Part shown: piece after piece, positions 24,471 through 34,218 of the stretch
Position numbering within the stretch: position 1 is the first letter of the stretch
Layout: every line of letters begins with the position of its first letter
Assembly: GCF_000425805.1 (NCBI RefSeq)
Contig: NZ_AUED01000001.1
Coordinates: 248,001 to 312,000, forward strand
From: Pseudomonas vranovensis DSM 16006
GTDB lineage: Bacteria > Pseudomonadota > Gammaproteobacteria > Pseudomonadales > Pseudomonadaceae
Reading direction: 5' to 3'
DNA: 64,000 nucleotides
Position numbers and translations under genes: made by a program
Notes under the pieces: generated by a model
Seen by the model: only the letters and a program-made list of their open reading frames with translations
The model's database searches: none
Told to the model about the DNA's origin: nothing

Positions 24471-24488
24471 GAAGCGTTCCTTGTTTTG

Positions 24489-24529
24489 CTGTATGCGCAT
24501 ACAGTATTTTACTGTGGGTCTTTTCGCAA
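24489..24529 (-). promoter_or_regulatory. LexA box overlapping the DUF1654-endA promoter
   Basis: CTGTATGCGCATACAG (24489-24504) is a perfect palindrome matching the LexA consensus CTGT-N8-ACAG. On the minus strand it overlaps a promoter: -35 TTGCGA (24524-24529), 17-base spacer, -10 TACTGT (24501-24506). LexA binding there would block RNA polymerase directly. Confidence 0.8.
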
Positions 24530-24653
24530 CTGCTCGTCAGTGAAAGAACGCATCGGACACCAAACCGCAGATGCTGCTGCAATCTGTTCAGTGCGATTTT
24601 GGCCGAAGGGGAGAGGCGCTGGCCCACCTGCACGGGGAGCCAGCGCATTTCAC

Positions 24654-25754
<1,101 letters not shown>

Positions 25755-25790
25755 TTATTGATGGCGTTTGCTGTGTAACTCGGGGGAGGG

Positions 25791-25806
25791 AGCAGAAAGC
25801 GTACCA
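25791..25806 (-). promoter_or_regulatory. Sigma-54 (-24/-12) promoter of ansB
   Basis: On the minus strand TGGTACGCTTTCTGCT matches TGGCACG-N4-TTGCW at 10 of 12 positions, with the GG and GC pairs exactly 10 bases apart. It lies about 50 bases before the ansB start. Confidence 0.7.
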
Positions 25807-25891
25807 GCTCGCCCGTTAGTCGGTTTTTATACATAACTGATTGATTTAGCTATAAAAAATGATTTACGTCTTAGGCGGTTCAAGGCCCTGG

Positions 25892-25911
25892 ATATTCGGA
25901 ATTCCGAATAT
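25892..25911. promoter_or_regulatory. AauR-type activator box
   Basis: A perfect 20-bp palindrome with core TTCGG-AATT-CCGAA. As I recall, TTCGG-N4-CCGAA is the site of AauR, the sigma-54 activator of acidic amino acid genes in P. putida. It lies about 90 bases upstream of the -24/-12 promoter, the usual enhancer distance. Confidence 0.7.
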
Positions 25912-25994
25912 TGCCTGCAAGGAGTGTTCGGTTTTACGGTTGTTTTGAACGATAATTCCTACGCGCGCTATCCAGACGGTCTTCGGCAGCGGAT

Positions 25995-26023
25995 TTGACA
26001 AAGTTTGGTTACATTTCCATAGT
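25995..26023 (+). promoter_or_regulatory. Sigma-70 promoter of the rbs operon
   Basis: TTGACA (25995-26000), 17-base spacer, CATAGT (26018-26023), 55 bases upstream of rbsB and just before the operator. Confidence 0.7.
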
Positions 26024-26030
26024 GAGCTAA

Positions 26031-26044
26031 CGCAAACGTTTGCG
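26031..26044. promoter_or_regulatory. LacI-family operator, probable RbsR site
   Basis: CGCAAACGTTTGCG is a perfect 14-bp palindrome of the LacI/PurR type with a central CG step. It sits across the expected transcription start of the rbs operon, whose own repressor gene is inside the operon. Confidence 0.8.
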
Positions 26045-26078
26045 ACCCGATAAAAATCACAAGATCCGGAGTAAACCC

Positions 26079-27035
26079 ATGAAGCTGCCGTTCCCAGGGC
26101 GCCTGCTGGCTGTCGCCGTACTCTCGACGTTTACCCTTGCCGCACCCTTGTCCCAGGCCCTGGCTGATGAAAAGCCCAAGGTTGCACTGGTAATGAAGTC
26201 GCTCGCTAACGAGTTCTTCCTGACGATGGAAGACGGTGCCAAGGCCTACCAGAAAGCCCATGCAGGTGACTTCGCGCTGATCTCCAACGGCATCAAGGAC
26301 GAGACCGACTCAAGCAACCAGATTCGTATCGTCGAGCAGATGATCGTTTCCGGGGTCAATGCCCTGGTCATCGCGCCTGCCGATTCAAAGGCCCTGGTGT
26401 CGGTGGTGAAAAAGGCCATGGATGCTGGCATCACCGTGGTCAATATCGACAACCGCCTGGACCCGGAGGTGCTCAAGAGCAAAAACCTCAGCGTGCCTTT
26501 CGTCGGTCCCGATAACCGCAAGGGCGCACGTCTGGTGGGTGAGTACCTGGCCAAGGAGAAACTCAAGGCCGGTGACCAGGTAGGTATTATCGAGGGTGTC
26601 TCCACCACCACCAACGCCCAGCAGCGCACCGCAGGCTTCAAGGATGCAATGGAAGCGGCGCAGATGAAGGTGGTCTCGGTGCAGTCGGGTGACTGGGAAA
26701 TTGCCAAAGGCAACGCAGTTGCCGCCTCGATGCTCAATGCGCACCCGGATATCAAGGCGTTGCTGGCCGGTAACGACAGCATGGCCCTGGGGGCGGTGTC
26801 GGCAGTGCGGGCGGCGGGCAAGGCCGGCCAGGTGCAGGTGGTCGGCTATGACAACATCAATGCGATCAAGCCGATGCTCAAGGACGGTCGCGTGCTCGCC
26901 ACGGCCGATCAGTACGCGGCCAAACAGGCAGTGTTCGGCATCGAGGCGGCACTGAAGATGCTAAAGGGCGAAAAGCCTGAAGTGGATTCGGACAACGTCA
27001 TTCAGACCCCGGTCGAGCTGGTCACCCAGCCGTAG
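26079..27035 (+). CDS. rbsB: Ribose-binding periplasmic protein RbsB
   Basis: 318 residues from ATG 26079 (MKLPFPGRLLAVAVLSTFTL), preceded by CCGGAG; the earlier start at 26040 lies in the operator. The signal peptide ends ALA-DEK. The fold is a pentose-binding Peripla_BP: KVALVMKSLANEFFLTMEDG, NALVIAPADSKALVSVV, TVVNIDNRLD, VGPDNRKGARL, and GNDSMALGAVSAVRAAG, all close to RbsB. It captures ribose in the periplasm for RbsAC. First gene of the operon, 50 bases before rbsA. Confidence 0.93.
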   Translation: MKLPFPGRLLAVAVLSTFTLAAPLSQALADEKPKVALVMKSLANEFFLTMEDGAKAYQKAHAGDFALISNGIKDETDSSNQIRIVEQMIVSGVNALVIAPADSKALVSVVKKAMDAGITVVNIDNRLDPEVLKSKNLSVPFVGPDNRKGARLVGEYLAKEKLKAGDQVGIIEGVSTTTNAQQRTAGFKDAMEAAQMKVVSVQSGDWEIAKGNAVAASMLNAHPDIKALLAGNDSMALGAVSAVRAAGKAGQVQVVGYDNINAIKPMLKDGRVLATADQYAAKQAVFGIEAALKMLKGEKPEVDSDNVIQTPVELVTQP

Positions 27036-27084
27036 TCGCACAATGTGCGCCTGCCCCACAGGGCAGGCGCCAGGAGAATCGGCA

Positions 27085-28635
27085 ATGTCAGCGACGGCGG
27101 ATGTTGTACTTTCAGTCAGCGCAATCGGCAAGACCTACGCCCAGCCCGTGCTGGGCGATATCGACTTGAGCCTGTATCGCGGCGAGGTGCTGGCGCTCAC
27201 CGGCGAGAACGGAGCGGGCAAGAGCACCCTTTCCAAGATCATCGGCGGCCTTGAAGTGCCCAGCACCGGGCAGATGCATTTTCTGGGGCAGCCCTACCGA
27301 CCGGGCAGTCGCGCGGCCGCCGAGCACGCGGGTGTGCGCATGGTCATGCAGGAACTCAACCTGCTGCCGACCCTGAGCGTGGCCGAGAACCTGTTTCTCG
27401 ACAACCTGCCCAGTCGTGCTGGCTGGATCAACCGCAGGTGCTTGCGCCAAATGGCCCAGCAAGCCATGGCTCAGGTTGGCTTGGAGGCCATCGACCCGGA
27501 TACGCCGGTTGGCGAGCTGGGTATCGGCCGTCAGCAAATGGTGGAAATTGCCCGCAATCTGGTTGGCGACTGCCGTGTGCTGATCTTCGATGAGCCGACG
27601 GCCATGCTCACCGCGCGCGAAGTCGAGTTGCTGTTCACCCAGATCGAGCGCCTGCAGCAGCGGGGCGTGGCTATCGTCTACATCTCTCACCGCCTTGAAG
27701 AGCTCAAGCGTATCGCCCAGCGCATTGCCGTGCTGCGCGACGGCAAACTGGTGTGTGTCGAGCCCATGGAGCGCTACAGCAGTGCGCAACTGGTCAACCT
27801 GATGGTGGGTCGCGAACTCGCCGAGCATATCGATCTGGGCCAGCGCCAGATTGGCGCGCCGCTCCTCAAGGTCAATGGGCTGAGTCGGGCCGACAAGGTT
27901 CGCGATGTGTCCTTTGAGGTGCGCAGGGGTGAGATTTTTGGCCTCTCGGGACTGATCGGAGCCGGGCGCACTGAGCTGCTGCGCCTGATTTATGGTGCTG
28001 ATCGAGCCGACAGCGGCAGTATTGAACTGGGCAGCCCCTTGCGCCCGGTACAGATCCACTCGCCGAAGTTGGCCGTGCGTGAAGGCATCGCCTTGATCAC
28101 CGAAGACCGCAAGGGTGAGGGGTTGCTGTTATCGCAATCGATCAGCGCCAATATCGCCCTGGGCAACCTGCCGGCGATTTCCCGCGCTGGGGTGCTTGAC
28201 GGCGCCGCCGAGCGAGCGCTTGCCCAACGGCAAATCAGCGCCATGCGCATTCGCAGCTCCAGCCCGGACCAGGTGGTGGGGGAGCTGTCCGGTGGCAACC
28301 AGCAGAAGGTAGTCATCGGCCGCTGGCTTGAGCGCGACTGCAGCGTGTTGCTGTTCGATGAGCCGACCCGCGGCATTGATGTTGGCGCCAAGTTCGATAT
28401 CTACGGCCTGCTCGCCGAACTGGCGCGCCAGGGCAAGGCGCTGGTGGTGGTCTCCAGTGACCTGCGCGAGCTAATGCTGATCTGCGACCGCATTGGCGTA
28501 CTCAGCGCCGGGCGCCTGGTCGACACCTTCGAGCGCGAGCACTGGACCCAGGACCAACTCCTGGCCGCGGCGTTCGCCGGCTATGAAAAACAAGATGCGC
28601 TGCTGCACGATGCAGCACCCAGGACGGCCCTATGA
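27085..28635 (+). CDS. rbsA: Ribose ABC transporter ATP-binding protein RbsA
   Basis: 516 residues from ATG 27085, which follows CAGGAGA; an upstream start at 27043 has no ribosome site. Two fused ABC domains. The first has Walker A GENGAGKST, the LGIGRQQMVEIARNL signature region and Walker B VLIFDEPTA. The second is the degenerate half typical of sugar ABC proteins (SGLIGAGRTELLRLIYG), with signature ELSGGNQQKVVIGRWL and LLFDEPTRGIDVGAK. It energises ribose import at the inner membrane. Its last 4 bases overlap rbsC. Confidence 0.94.
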   Translation: MSATADVVLSVSAIGKTYAQPVLGDIDLSLYRGEVLALTGENGAGKSTLSKIIGGLEVPSTGQMHFLGQPYRPGSRAAAEHAGVRMVMQELNLLPTLSVAENLFLDNLPSRAGWINRRCLRQMAQQAMAQVGLEAIDPDTPVGELGIGRQQMVEIARNLVGDCRVLIFDEPTAMLTAREVELLFTQIERLQQRGVAIVYISHRLEELKRIAQRIAVLRDGKLVCVEPMERYSSAQLVNLMVGRELAEHIDLGQRQIGAPLLKVNGLSRADKVRDVSFEVRRGEIFGLSGLIGAGRTELLRLIYGADRADSGSIELGSPLRPVQIHSPKLAVREGIALITEDRKGEGLLLSQSISANIALGNLPAISRAGVLDGAAERALAQRQISAMRIRSSSPDQVVGELSGGNQQKVVIGRWLERDCSVLLFDEPTRGIDVGAKFDIYGLLAELARQGKALVVVSSDLRELMLICDRIGVLSAGRLVDTFEREHWTQDQLLAAAFAGYEKQDALLHDAAPRTAL

Positions 28636-29624
28636 AAACCACTGTACCGGACACCACCGCCCCTCGCGACAAGCGCAGCGGTACCTGCTATGGCCTGGGT
28701 ACCTACCTGGGCCTGGCCGGCGCATTGCTGGCCATGATCGTACTGTTCTCGCTGTTGAGCGATCACTTTCTTTCCTATGGCACCTTCAGCACCCTGGCCA
28801 ACCAGATTCCCGACCTGATGGTGCTGGCGGTGGGCATGACCTTCGTCCTGATCATCGGAGGCATCGATCTGTCGGTAGGTTCAGTGCTGGCCCTGGCGGC
28901 GTCGGCGGTCAGTATGGCGATACTGGGCTGGGGCTGGAGCGTATTGCCGGCGGCCTTGCTGGGCATGGGCGTGGCGACATTGGCCGGAAGCGTCACCGGG
29001 GCAATTACGGTGGCCTGGCGGATTCCCTCGTTCATCGTTTCGCTGGGTGTGCTGGAAATGGCGCGGGGCGTGGCGTATCAACTGACCGATTCGCGTACCG
29101 CCTATATCGGAGACGCCTTCGCCTGGCTCTCCAACCCACTGGCATTCGGCGTGTCGCCGTCATTCATTATCGCCTTGCTGGTCATTGTCCTCGCCCAGTT
29201 GGTGTTGACCCGCACCGTGTTCGGCCGCTACCTGATCGGCATTGGCACCAACGAAGAGGCAGTGCGCCTGGCCGGTATCGATCCGCGCCCGTACAAGGTC
29301 CTGGTGTTCTCGCTGATGGGGATGCTCGCCGGGCTCGCGGCGCTGTTCCAGATTTCCCGCTTGGAGGCAGCTGACCCCAACGCAGGTTCCGGCCTTGAGC
29401 TGCAGGTGATCGCCGCCGTGGTCATCGGTGGCACCAGCCTGATGGGCGGGCGCGGCTCGGTGATCAGCACCTTTTTCGGCGTGTTGATTATTTCGGTGCT
29501 GGCCGCAGGGCTGGCGCAGATCGGCGCTTCGGAGCCCACCAAACGAATTATCACTGGGGCGGTCATCGTGATCGCCGTGGTCCTCGACACCTACCGTAGC
29601 CGGCGTGCTAGCCGGCGGAATTGA
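28632..29624 (+). CDS. rbsC: Ribose ABC transporter permease RbsC
   Basis: 330 residues starting in the ATGA overlap with rbsA. Eight to ten membrane helices. The conserved permease block is MTFVLIIGGIDLSVGSVLAL and the ABC-contact loop is GIGTNEEAVRLAGIDPRPYK. VIAAVVIGGTSLMGGRGSVI closes the family pattern. Forms the channel with RbsA. Three bases separate it from rbsR. Confidence 0.94.
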   Translation: MKTTVPDTTAPRDKRSGTCYGLGTYLGLAGALLAMIVLFSLLSDHFLSYGTFSTLANQIPDLMVLAVGMTFVLIIGGIDLSVGSVLALAASAVSMAILGWGWSVLPAALLGMGVATLAGSVTGAITVAWRIPSFIVSLGVLEMARGVAYQLTDSRTAYIGDAFAWLSNPLAFGVSPSFIIALLVIVLAQLVLTRTVFGRYLIGIGTNEEAVRLAGIDPRPYKVLVFSLMGMLAGLAALFQISRLEAADPNAGSGLELQVIAAVVIGGTSLMGGRGSVISTFFGVLIISVLAAGLAQIGASEPTKRIITGAVIVIAVVLDTYRSRRASRRN

Positions 29625-29627
29625 ACA

Positions 29628-30650
29628 ATGGCAACGATCAAAGATGTCGCGGCACTGGCGGGGATTTCCTACACCACCGTGTCCCATGTATTGAACAAGA
29701 CTCGGCCGGTCAGCGAACAGGTGCGCCTGAAAGTGGAAGCCGCCATCGCTGAGCTCGACTATGTGCCCAGCGCCGTGGCGCGCTCGCTCAAGGCGCGAAG
29801 CACTGCCACCATCGGCTTGCTGGTGCCCAACAGCGTCAACCCGTACTTCGCCGAGCTGGCCCGAGGCATCGAGGACGGCTGCGAGCGCAAGGGGTACTGT
29901 GTGATCCTGTGCAACTCCGACGATAACCCGCAAAAACAGCGCAGCTACCTGCGCGTGCTGTTGGAAAAGCGCATCGACGGCCTGATCGTTGCCTCGGTGG
30001 GCGAAGACAGCGATTTGCTCGACAGCCTTGCTGCGGTGCGTACGCCCATGGTGATCGTCGACCGGGCGCTGGAGGGGGTTGAGGCCGACATCGTACGAAT
30101 CGACCATGAGCAGGGCGCCTACCTTGCCACTCGCCACCTGCTGGACCTGGGGCATCGCGATATCGCCTGCATTGGCGGCCCGGACAACACCAGCGTCGCC
30201 CAGCTGCGCCTCGCGGGGTTCGAGCGTGCCCTGGCTGAAGCCCGGGTGACGGTGGCGCCAGAGCGTATTCTCAGCAGTGACTTCACCAGCCTGGGCGGTT
30301 ACGCCGCGGCGGCGCGGTTGCTGGAGGGCCAGCACCCGACGGCGATATTTGCCGGCAACGACATGATCGGCATCGGCGTGCTGCGCGCGGCAGCCGAGCG
30401 CAACATCTGTGTGCCGAGCGAGCTGTCGGTGATCGGCTTCGATGACATCCAGCTCAGTCGCTATGTGTTTCCTGCGCTTACTACGGTGGGGCAGTCGATT
30501 CGCGAGTTGGGCGAAAGTGCCGCGGCTTTGTTGCTGTCACGCATCGCCCAGCCGCTGCGCGGTGCGCCAGAGCAGCGCATCGTTGCACCAAAGATCGTAT
30601 TGCGCGAGTCGACTGCGCCGCGTCCGGACCTTTTCAATGATTACCGCTGA
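29628..30650 (+). CDS. rbsR: Ribose operon repressor RbsR (LacI family)
   Basis: 340 residues. The helix-turn-helix is MATIKDVAALAGISYTTVSH with hinge AVARSLKARSTATIG. The effector domain resembles the periplasmic sugar-binding fold (GLLVPNSVNPYFAELARGIE, GNDMIGIGVLRAA, SVIGFDDIQLSRY). It should bind the operator at 26031 and release it with ribose. The gene is in the middle of the operon rather than at its end as in E. coli, giving self-regulation. Confidence 0.92.
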   Translation: MATIKDVAALAGISYTTVSHVLNKTRPVSEQVRLKVEAAIAELDYVPSAVARSLKARSTATIGLLVPNSVNPYFAELARGIEDGCERKGYCVILCNSDDNPQKQRSYLRVLLEKRIDGLIVASVGEDSDLLDSLAAVRTPMVIVDRALEGVEADIVRIDHEQGAYLATRHLLDLGHRDIACIGGPDNTSVAQLRLAGFERALAEARVTVAPERILSSDFTSLGGYAAAARLLEGQHPTAIFAGNDMIGIGVLRAAAERNICVPSELSVIGFDDIQLSRYVFPALTTVGQSIRELGESAAALLLSRIAQPLRGAPEQRIVAPKIVLRESTAPRPDLFNDYR

Positions 30651-30663
30651 GAGCAACACGAAC

Positions 30664-31572
30664 ATGCAAGCCAAGGTAGTGGTGGTCGGCAGCCTGAACA
30701 TGGACCTGGTGGCCCGCGCCCAGCGGCTGCCGCGCGCGGGCGAGACCCTGGCGGGCGAATCCTTCGCCACCGTCCCTGGCGGCAAGGGCGCCAACCAGGC
30801 AGTGGCCGCGGCGCGACTGGGGGCGCCGGTGGCGATGATCGGGAAGGTGGGTGACGATGCCTATGGCCAGCACCTGCGCCAGGCGCTGCTCGATGAGCAG
30901 ATTGACTGCCAGGGAGTGGGCGTGTGCGCTGGGGTCTCCAGTGGCCTGGCGCTGATTGTCGTGGATGCCAGCAGTCAGAATTCCATCGTCATCATTCCCG
31001 GTGGCAATGGCCAGTTGCTGCCTGAGTCGGTGCAGGCTTTCGACCAGTTGCTGCAAGGTGCCGAGGTGATCATCTGCCAGCTGGAAGTGCCGCCAGCGAC
31101 GGTCGCCTACACCCTGGCGCGCGGTCGTGCGCTGGGCAAGACGGTGATCCTCAACCCGGCGCCATGCACCGGCCCCTTGCCTCAACACTGGTACGACGCT
31201 ATCGATTACCTGATCCCGAACGAGAGCGAAGCCCAGGCACTGACCGGCCTGCCAGTAGTTGACCTGACCGGCGCCGAGGTGGCGGCCAGCCATCTGCGCA
31301 ACCTGGGGGTGAAAAACGTGATTGTCACCCTTGGCGCCCAGGGCGCATTGTTTGCCAGTGCTCAGGGCATGCGCCACTTTCCGGCGCCGGTGGTCCAGCC
31401 GCTGGACACCACGGCCGCTGGCGACACCTTCGTTGGTGGCTTTGCTGCAGCCCTGGCGCGGGGCATGGAAGATGGCGAGGCTATCGCGTTCGGCCAGCGC
31501 GCGGCGGCGGTGTCGGTCACTCGCGCTGGCGCCCAGCCTTCGATCCCCTATCTGGTCGAGTTGCAGTCATGA
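30664..31572 (+). CDS. rbsK: Ribokinase
   Basis: 302 residues from ATG 30664 ([20 protein letters not shown]). The PfkB signatures are [15 protein letters not shown] near the N-terminus and the C-terminal [20 protein letters not shown], which carries the catalytic Asp in AGDTF. It phosphorylates ribose to ribose 5-phosphate in the cytoplasm. It starts 14 bases after the rbsR stop and overlaps rbsD by 4 bases. Confidence 0.93.
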   Translation: MQAKVVVVGSLNMDLVARAQRLPRAGETLAGESFATVPGGKGANQAVAAARLGAPVAMIGKVGDDAYGQHLRQALLDEQIDCQGVGVCAGVSSGLALIVVDASSQNSIVIIPGGNGQLLPESVQAFDQLLQGAEVIICQLEVPPATVAYTLARGRALGKTVILNPAPCTGPLPQHWYDAIDYLIPNESEAQALTGLPVVDLTGAEVAASHLRNLGVKNVIVTLGAQGALFASAQGMRHFPAPVVQPLDTTAAGDTFVGGFAAALARGMEDGEAIAFGQRAAAVSVTRAGAQPSIPYLVELQS

Positions 31573-31973
31573 AAAAGACCGCCTTGCTCAACATAGCCCT
31601 GTCCAGGGTTGTAGCCTCCCTCGGTCATGGTGACATCCTGGTGATCGGCGACGCCGGTTTGCCGGTGCCACCCGGCGTCGAGCTGATCGACCTGGCCTTG
31701 ACGCCTGGCATCCCGGACTTTGCCAGTACCTTGCGTGCCGTACTCAGCGAAATGCAGGTTGAAAGCCACGTGCTGGCCGATGAGCTGTTCAAGGCCAATC
31801 CCCCCGCCCTGACCACCATTGAACAATGTTTTGCCCATGGCCAGCTCGGCGTCCGCAACCTGCTCAGTCATGCCGAATTCAAGCAGCTCAGTCGTGGCGC
31901 CCGCGCTGTGGTGCGCACCGGTGAATGCAAGCCGTACAGCAACATCGCCTTGATCGCAGGTGTGATCTTTTAG
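31569..31973 (+). CDS. rbsD: D-ribose pyranase RbsD
   Basis: 134 residues ([26 protein letters not shown] is the family start, with the catalytic His in LGHGD). [13 protein letters not shown] and a C-terminal [15 protein letters not shown] complete the pattern. RbsD converts beta-pyranose to beta-furanose forms of ribose so that ribokinase can act. It starts within the ATGA overlap with rbsK. Confidence 0.93.
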   Translation: MKKTALLNIALSRVVASLGHGDILVIGDAGLPVPPGVELIDLALTPGIPDFASTLRAVLSEMQVESHVLADELFKANPPALTTIEQCFAHGQLGVRNLLSHAEFKQLSRGARAVVRTGECKPYSNIALIAGVIF

Positions 31974-32011
31974 GTGTATTCGCCAATCGTTTGCTCCAAG
32001 GAGTGCTGCTG

Positions 32012-32986
32012 ATGTCCCTGTTGACGGCCAAGTCCGCCCAGGTTGCCCCGATCCAATTGATCATTGATACCGACCCGGGTGCTGACGATGTGGTGGCGTT
32101 GCTACTGGCCATGGCATCACCCGATGAGCTGAACATCCTCGCCATTACAACCGTGGCCGGCAACGTGCGCCTGGGCAAGACTTCGCGTAATGCGTGCCTG
32201 GCCAGGGAGTGGGGAGGGCGCGAAGACATCCCGGTATATGCCGGAGCCTCCAGGCCGTTGTTGCGCGCCCCTGTGTACGCGGCCGATATCCATGGCGAAG
32301 AGGGCGTGCCGGGTGTTGCAGTGTACGAGCCCAGGCTGGGCCTGGCTGCAGGCGGCGCGGTGCAGTACCTGATCGACATGCTCGGCAATGCCGAGTCGCG
32401 CAGTATCACAGTGGCCATGCTCGGTCCGCAGACCAATCTCGCGCTGGCACTGATCCAGGCGCCGGAGATTGCCCGGGGTATCAAGGACGTGGTGGTAATG
32501 GGCGGCACGCACTTCAATGGCGGCAATATTACGCCGGTGGCCGAATTCAACGTGTTCGCCGACCCTGAGGCGGCAGAAGTGGTGCTCAGCAGTGGCGTGA
32601 AGTTGACATACCTGCCGCTGGACGTCACCCACAAGGTGCTGACCAGCGAGGCGCGACTTCAGCAGCTGGCCGCCGTGGGCAATGCGGCCAGCGCGCGGGT
32701 GGTGGATATCCTCGATGCCTACGTTACCGCCGACATGGCGCGCTACGGCCTACCCGGCGGCCCTGTACATGACGCCAGCATGATCGCCTACCTGCTCAAG
32801 CCTGAGCTGTTTTCCGGGCGACAGATCCATATGCAGGTCGACAGCCGCGAAGGTCCGACCTATGGCCAGACCATTGCCGACTGGCATGACGCACTGGGGC
32901 AACCGGCGAATGTGATGTGGATCAACAGTGCCGATGCCCAGGGCTTTTTCGATCTGCTCAGTACGCGGCTTGGGCGTCTGGCGTAG
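32012..32986 (+). CDS. Inosine-uridine-preferring nucleoside hydrolase
   Basis: 324 residues from ATG 32012, which follows CCAAGGAG; the upstream start at 31925 overlaps rbsD. The calcium-binding motif of the family is IIDTDPGADDVVALLLAM (DTDPGxDD). Later blocks are AITTVAGNVRLGKTSRNA, KDVVVMGGTHFNGGNITPVA and the C-terminal PGGPVHDASMIAYLL with the conserved His-Asp. It frees ribose from nucleosides, so as the last gene of the ribose operon it supplies the transporter's and kinase's substrate from inside the cell. Its end overlaps the next convergent gene by 29 bases. Confidence 0.9.
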   Translation: MSLLTAKSAQVAPIQLIIDTDPGADDVVALLLAMASPDELNILAITTVAGNVRLGKTSRNACLAREWGGREDIPVYAGASRPLLRAPVYAADIHGEEGVPGVAVYEPRLGLAAGGAVQYLIDMLGNAESRSITVAMLGPQTNLALALIQAPEIARGIKDVVVMGGTHFNGGNITPVAEFNVFADPEAAEVVLSSGVKLTYLPLDVTHKVLTSEARLQQLAAVGNAASARVVDILDAYVTADMARYGLPGGPVHDASMIAYLLKPELFSGRQIHMQVDSREGPTYGQTIADWHDALGQPANVMWINSADAQGFFDLLSTRLGRLA

Positions 32987-33164
32987 TGTGTGCGTAGCGC
33001 TCGAAGACCTGGTCGACGAAGCTGCGCGCGGCTTCGTTACCAAGGTCTTTGACCAGCAGGTCGACGGCAATCAGCATCAGCTCTTCGGCGCTGGCGGGGC
33101 TATAGGCGCTCTGGCCTTCGGGCCATTTGACCTTGATGTCGGCATCGATGGTGTGGCTTGTCAT
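32958..33164 (-). CDS. Small conserved protein, unknown
   Basis: 68 residues, MTSHTIDADIKVKWPEGQSA..., soluble and acidic-aromatic, with no named motif. Its 3' end overlaps that of the nucleoside hydrolase. Family function unknown to me. Confidence 0.6.
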   Translation of the reverse strand: MTSHTIDADIKVKWPEGQSAYSPASAEELMLIAVDLLVKDLGNEAARSFVDQVFERYAHTTPDAQAAY

Positions 33165-33356
33165 GAACGTTTCCGGATAAAAACTGCGCGCACTGTGGGT
33201 TCAAACGCCGGGCCCTGGCGATTGAAGAGCAAGGCCAAGCTGCCATTGCCCAAGGAGTGCAGTTAATCATGTCAAGGCGCTGCAAGGCACTGCGACTTAG
33301 GCATAAGAGCAGGGGCCGTGGCAAACTAACGGTTTCCAGTTTGTCGGAAGCGCGCT

Positions 33357-33659
33357 GTGCAGATCGATTTGAACAACCCCGAACAGCTCACCCTTGAGGC
33401 CGTGCGCAGCATGCTTGCCGCAGGCAACAACGCCCAGCACAACCAGTTGCGGGTCAACCGCGGGGGTATTGCCTGGCTTTCCCAGGTGGTGGGTGGTCGT
33501 GAGCTCGAAGGGCTGGCCTTTCGTCTGGAAACCTGGGCAGCGGGATCCGGTTGCGTCGGTGCGCAGGCCGCGGCAGACGAGCGCTGGGTGTTGCAGGTAT
33601 TCAATGCCTTGAAGAATAACTGGCCCAAACCTGCGAGCGATTACATCGACCTTTACTGA
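33357..33659 (+). CDS. Conserved hypothetical protein
   Basis: 100 residues from GTG 33357 (VQIDLNNPEQLTLEAVRSML), with GGAAG upstream. A compact alpha/beta protein (LRVNRGGIAWLSQVVGGREL then RLETWAAGSGCVG) without signal peptide or membrane helix; it lies between other small conserved genes. Function unknown. Confidence 0.7.
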   Translation: MQIDLNNPEQLTLEAVRSMLAAGNNAQHNQLRVNRGGIAWLSQVVGGRELEGLAFRLETWAAGSGCVGAQAAADERWVLQVFNALKNNWPKPASDYIDLY

Positions 33660-33801
33660 AGACAGAGAGGTCTTGCGCAAAATCCCGTGACGATTCGGTT
33701 TTTCCTTGAGCGCGCTGGCTCAGGCAGACTTGACGGGTTTTGCAACGAAAAACCAGCGAGGCTGTCAGATGGACAGCATTCTGTAATTCAAAGGAGGATT
33801 C

Positions 33802-34113
33802 ATGTTCCGTGCATCATTGATGAGCCTGTTGGCGGTTGCCGCTCTGGCCGGTTGCAGCACAGACGGTTCTTCGTCGAAGACGACTGAGCCTGTGGCTGCG
33901 AACACTGACGGCCGTTGCCAGGCCAGTGGTGCCGGGTTCGCCGTCGGCAAGCAGGTGACCCCCCAGCTGGTGGAGCAGGCCCGCAAGGCCAGCGGTTCGC
34001 AACTGGCTCGCGCCATTGGACCTCATGATGTCATGACGCTGGAGTACCGTTCCGAGCGTTTGAATCTGAATACCGATGCCCAGGGCGTTGTCACTCGCGT
34101 CAACTGCGGCTGA
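33802..34113 (+). CDS. I78-family peptidase inhibitor lipoprotein
   Basis: 103 residues. ATG follows AAGGAGG. The lipobox is AALAGC. The mature part has the I78 pattern: GRCQASGAGFAVGKQVTPQL, VEQARKASGSQLARAIGPHD, MTLEYRSERLNLNTDAQGVV and a closing Cys that pairs with the first. I78 proteins inhibit serine peptidases; here it would be tethered in the envelope and may protect against host or self proteases. Single-gene unit by the look of the flanks. Confidence 0.85.
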   Translation: MFRASLMSLLAVAALAGCSTDGSSSKTTEPVAANTDGRCQASGAGFAVGKQVTPQLVEQARKASGSQLARAIGPHDVMTLEYRSERLNLNTDAQGVVTRVNCG

Positions 34114-34126
34114 ATCCGACCTTTAT

Positions 34127-34160
34127 GGCTTGTCTTGCGATCGCGATCGCAAGACAAGCC
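34127..34160. repeat. 34-bp perfect palindrome (REP-like)
   Basis: Two 17-base arms (GGCTTGTCTTGCGATCG and its complement CGATCGCAAGACAAGCC) meet without any loop; CCCGCGCCTACAGG follows, as in putida-group REP elements. It lies just after the I78 gene. Confidence 0.75.
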
Positions 34161-34175
34161 CGCGCCTACAGGCAC

Positions 34176-34206
34176 AAAAAAACCCGTCACATGGACGGGT
34201 TTTTTT
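34176..34206. terminator. Bidirectional intrinsic terminator
   Basis: Stem ACCCGTC / GACGGGT with ACATG loop and A/T runs on both sides. It ends the cold-shock gene on the minus strand and the I78 gene on the plus strand. Confidence 0.9.
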
Positions 34207-34218
34207 ATTCGTCAGATC

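Noticed and set aside
24501..24515. ACAGTATTTTACTGT as a second LexA site
   Set aside because: The half-sites are in the opposite polarity (ACAG...CTGT) to the LexA consensus; it includes the -10 box instead.
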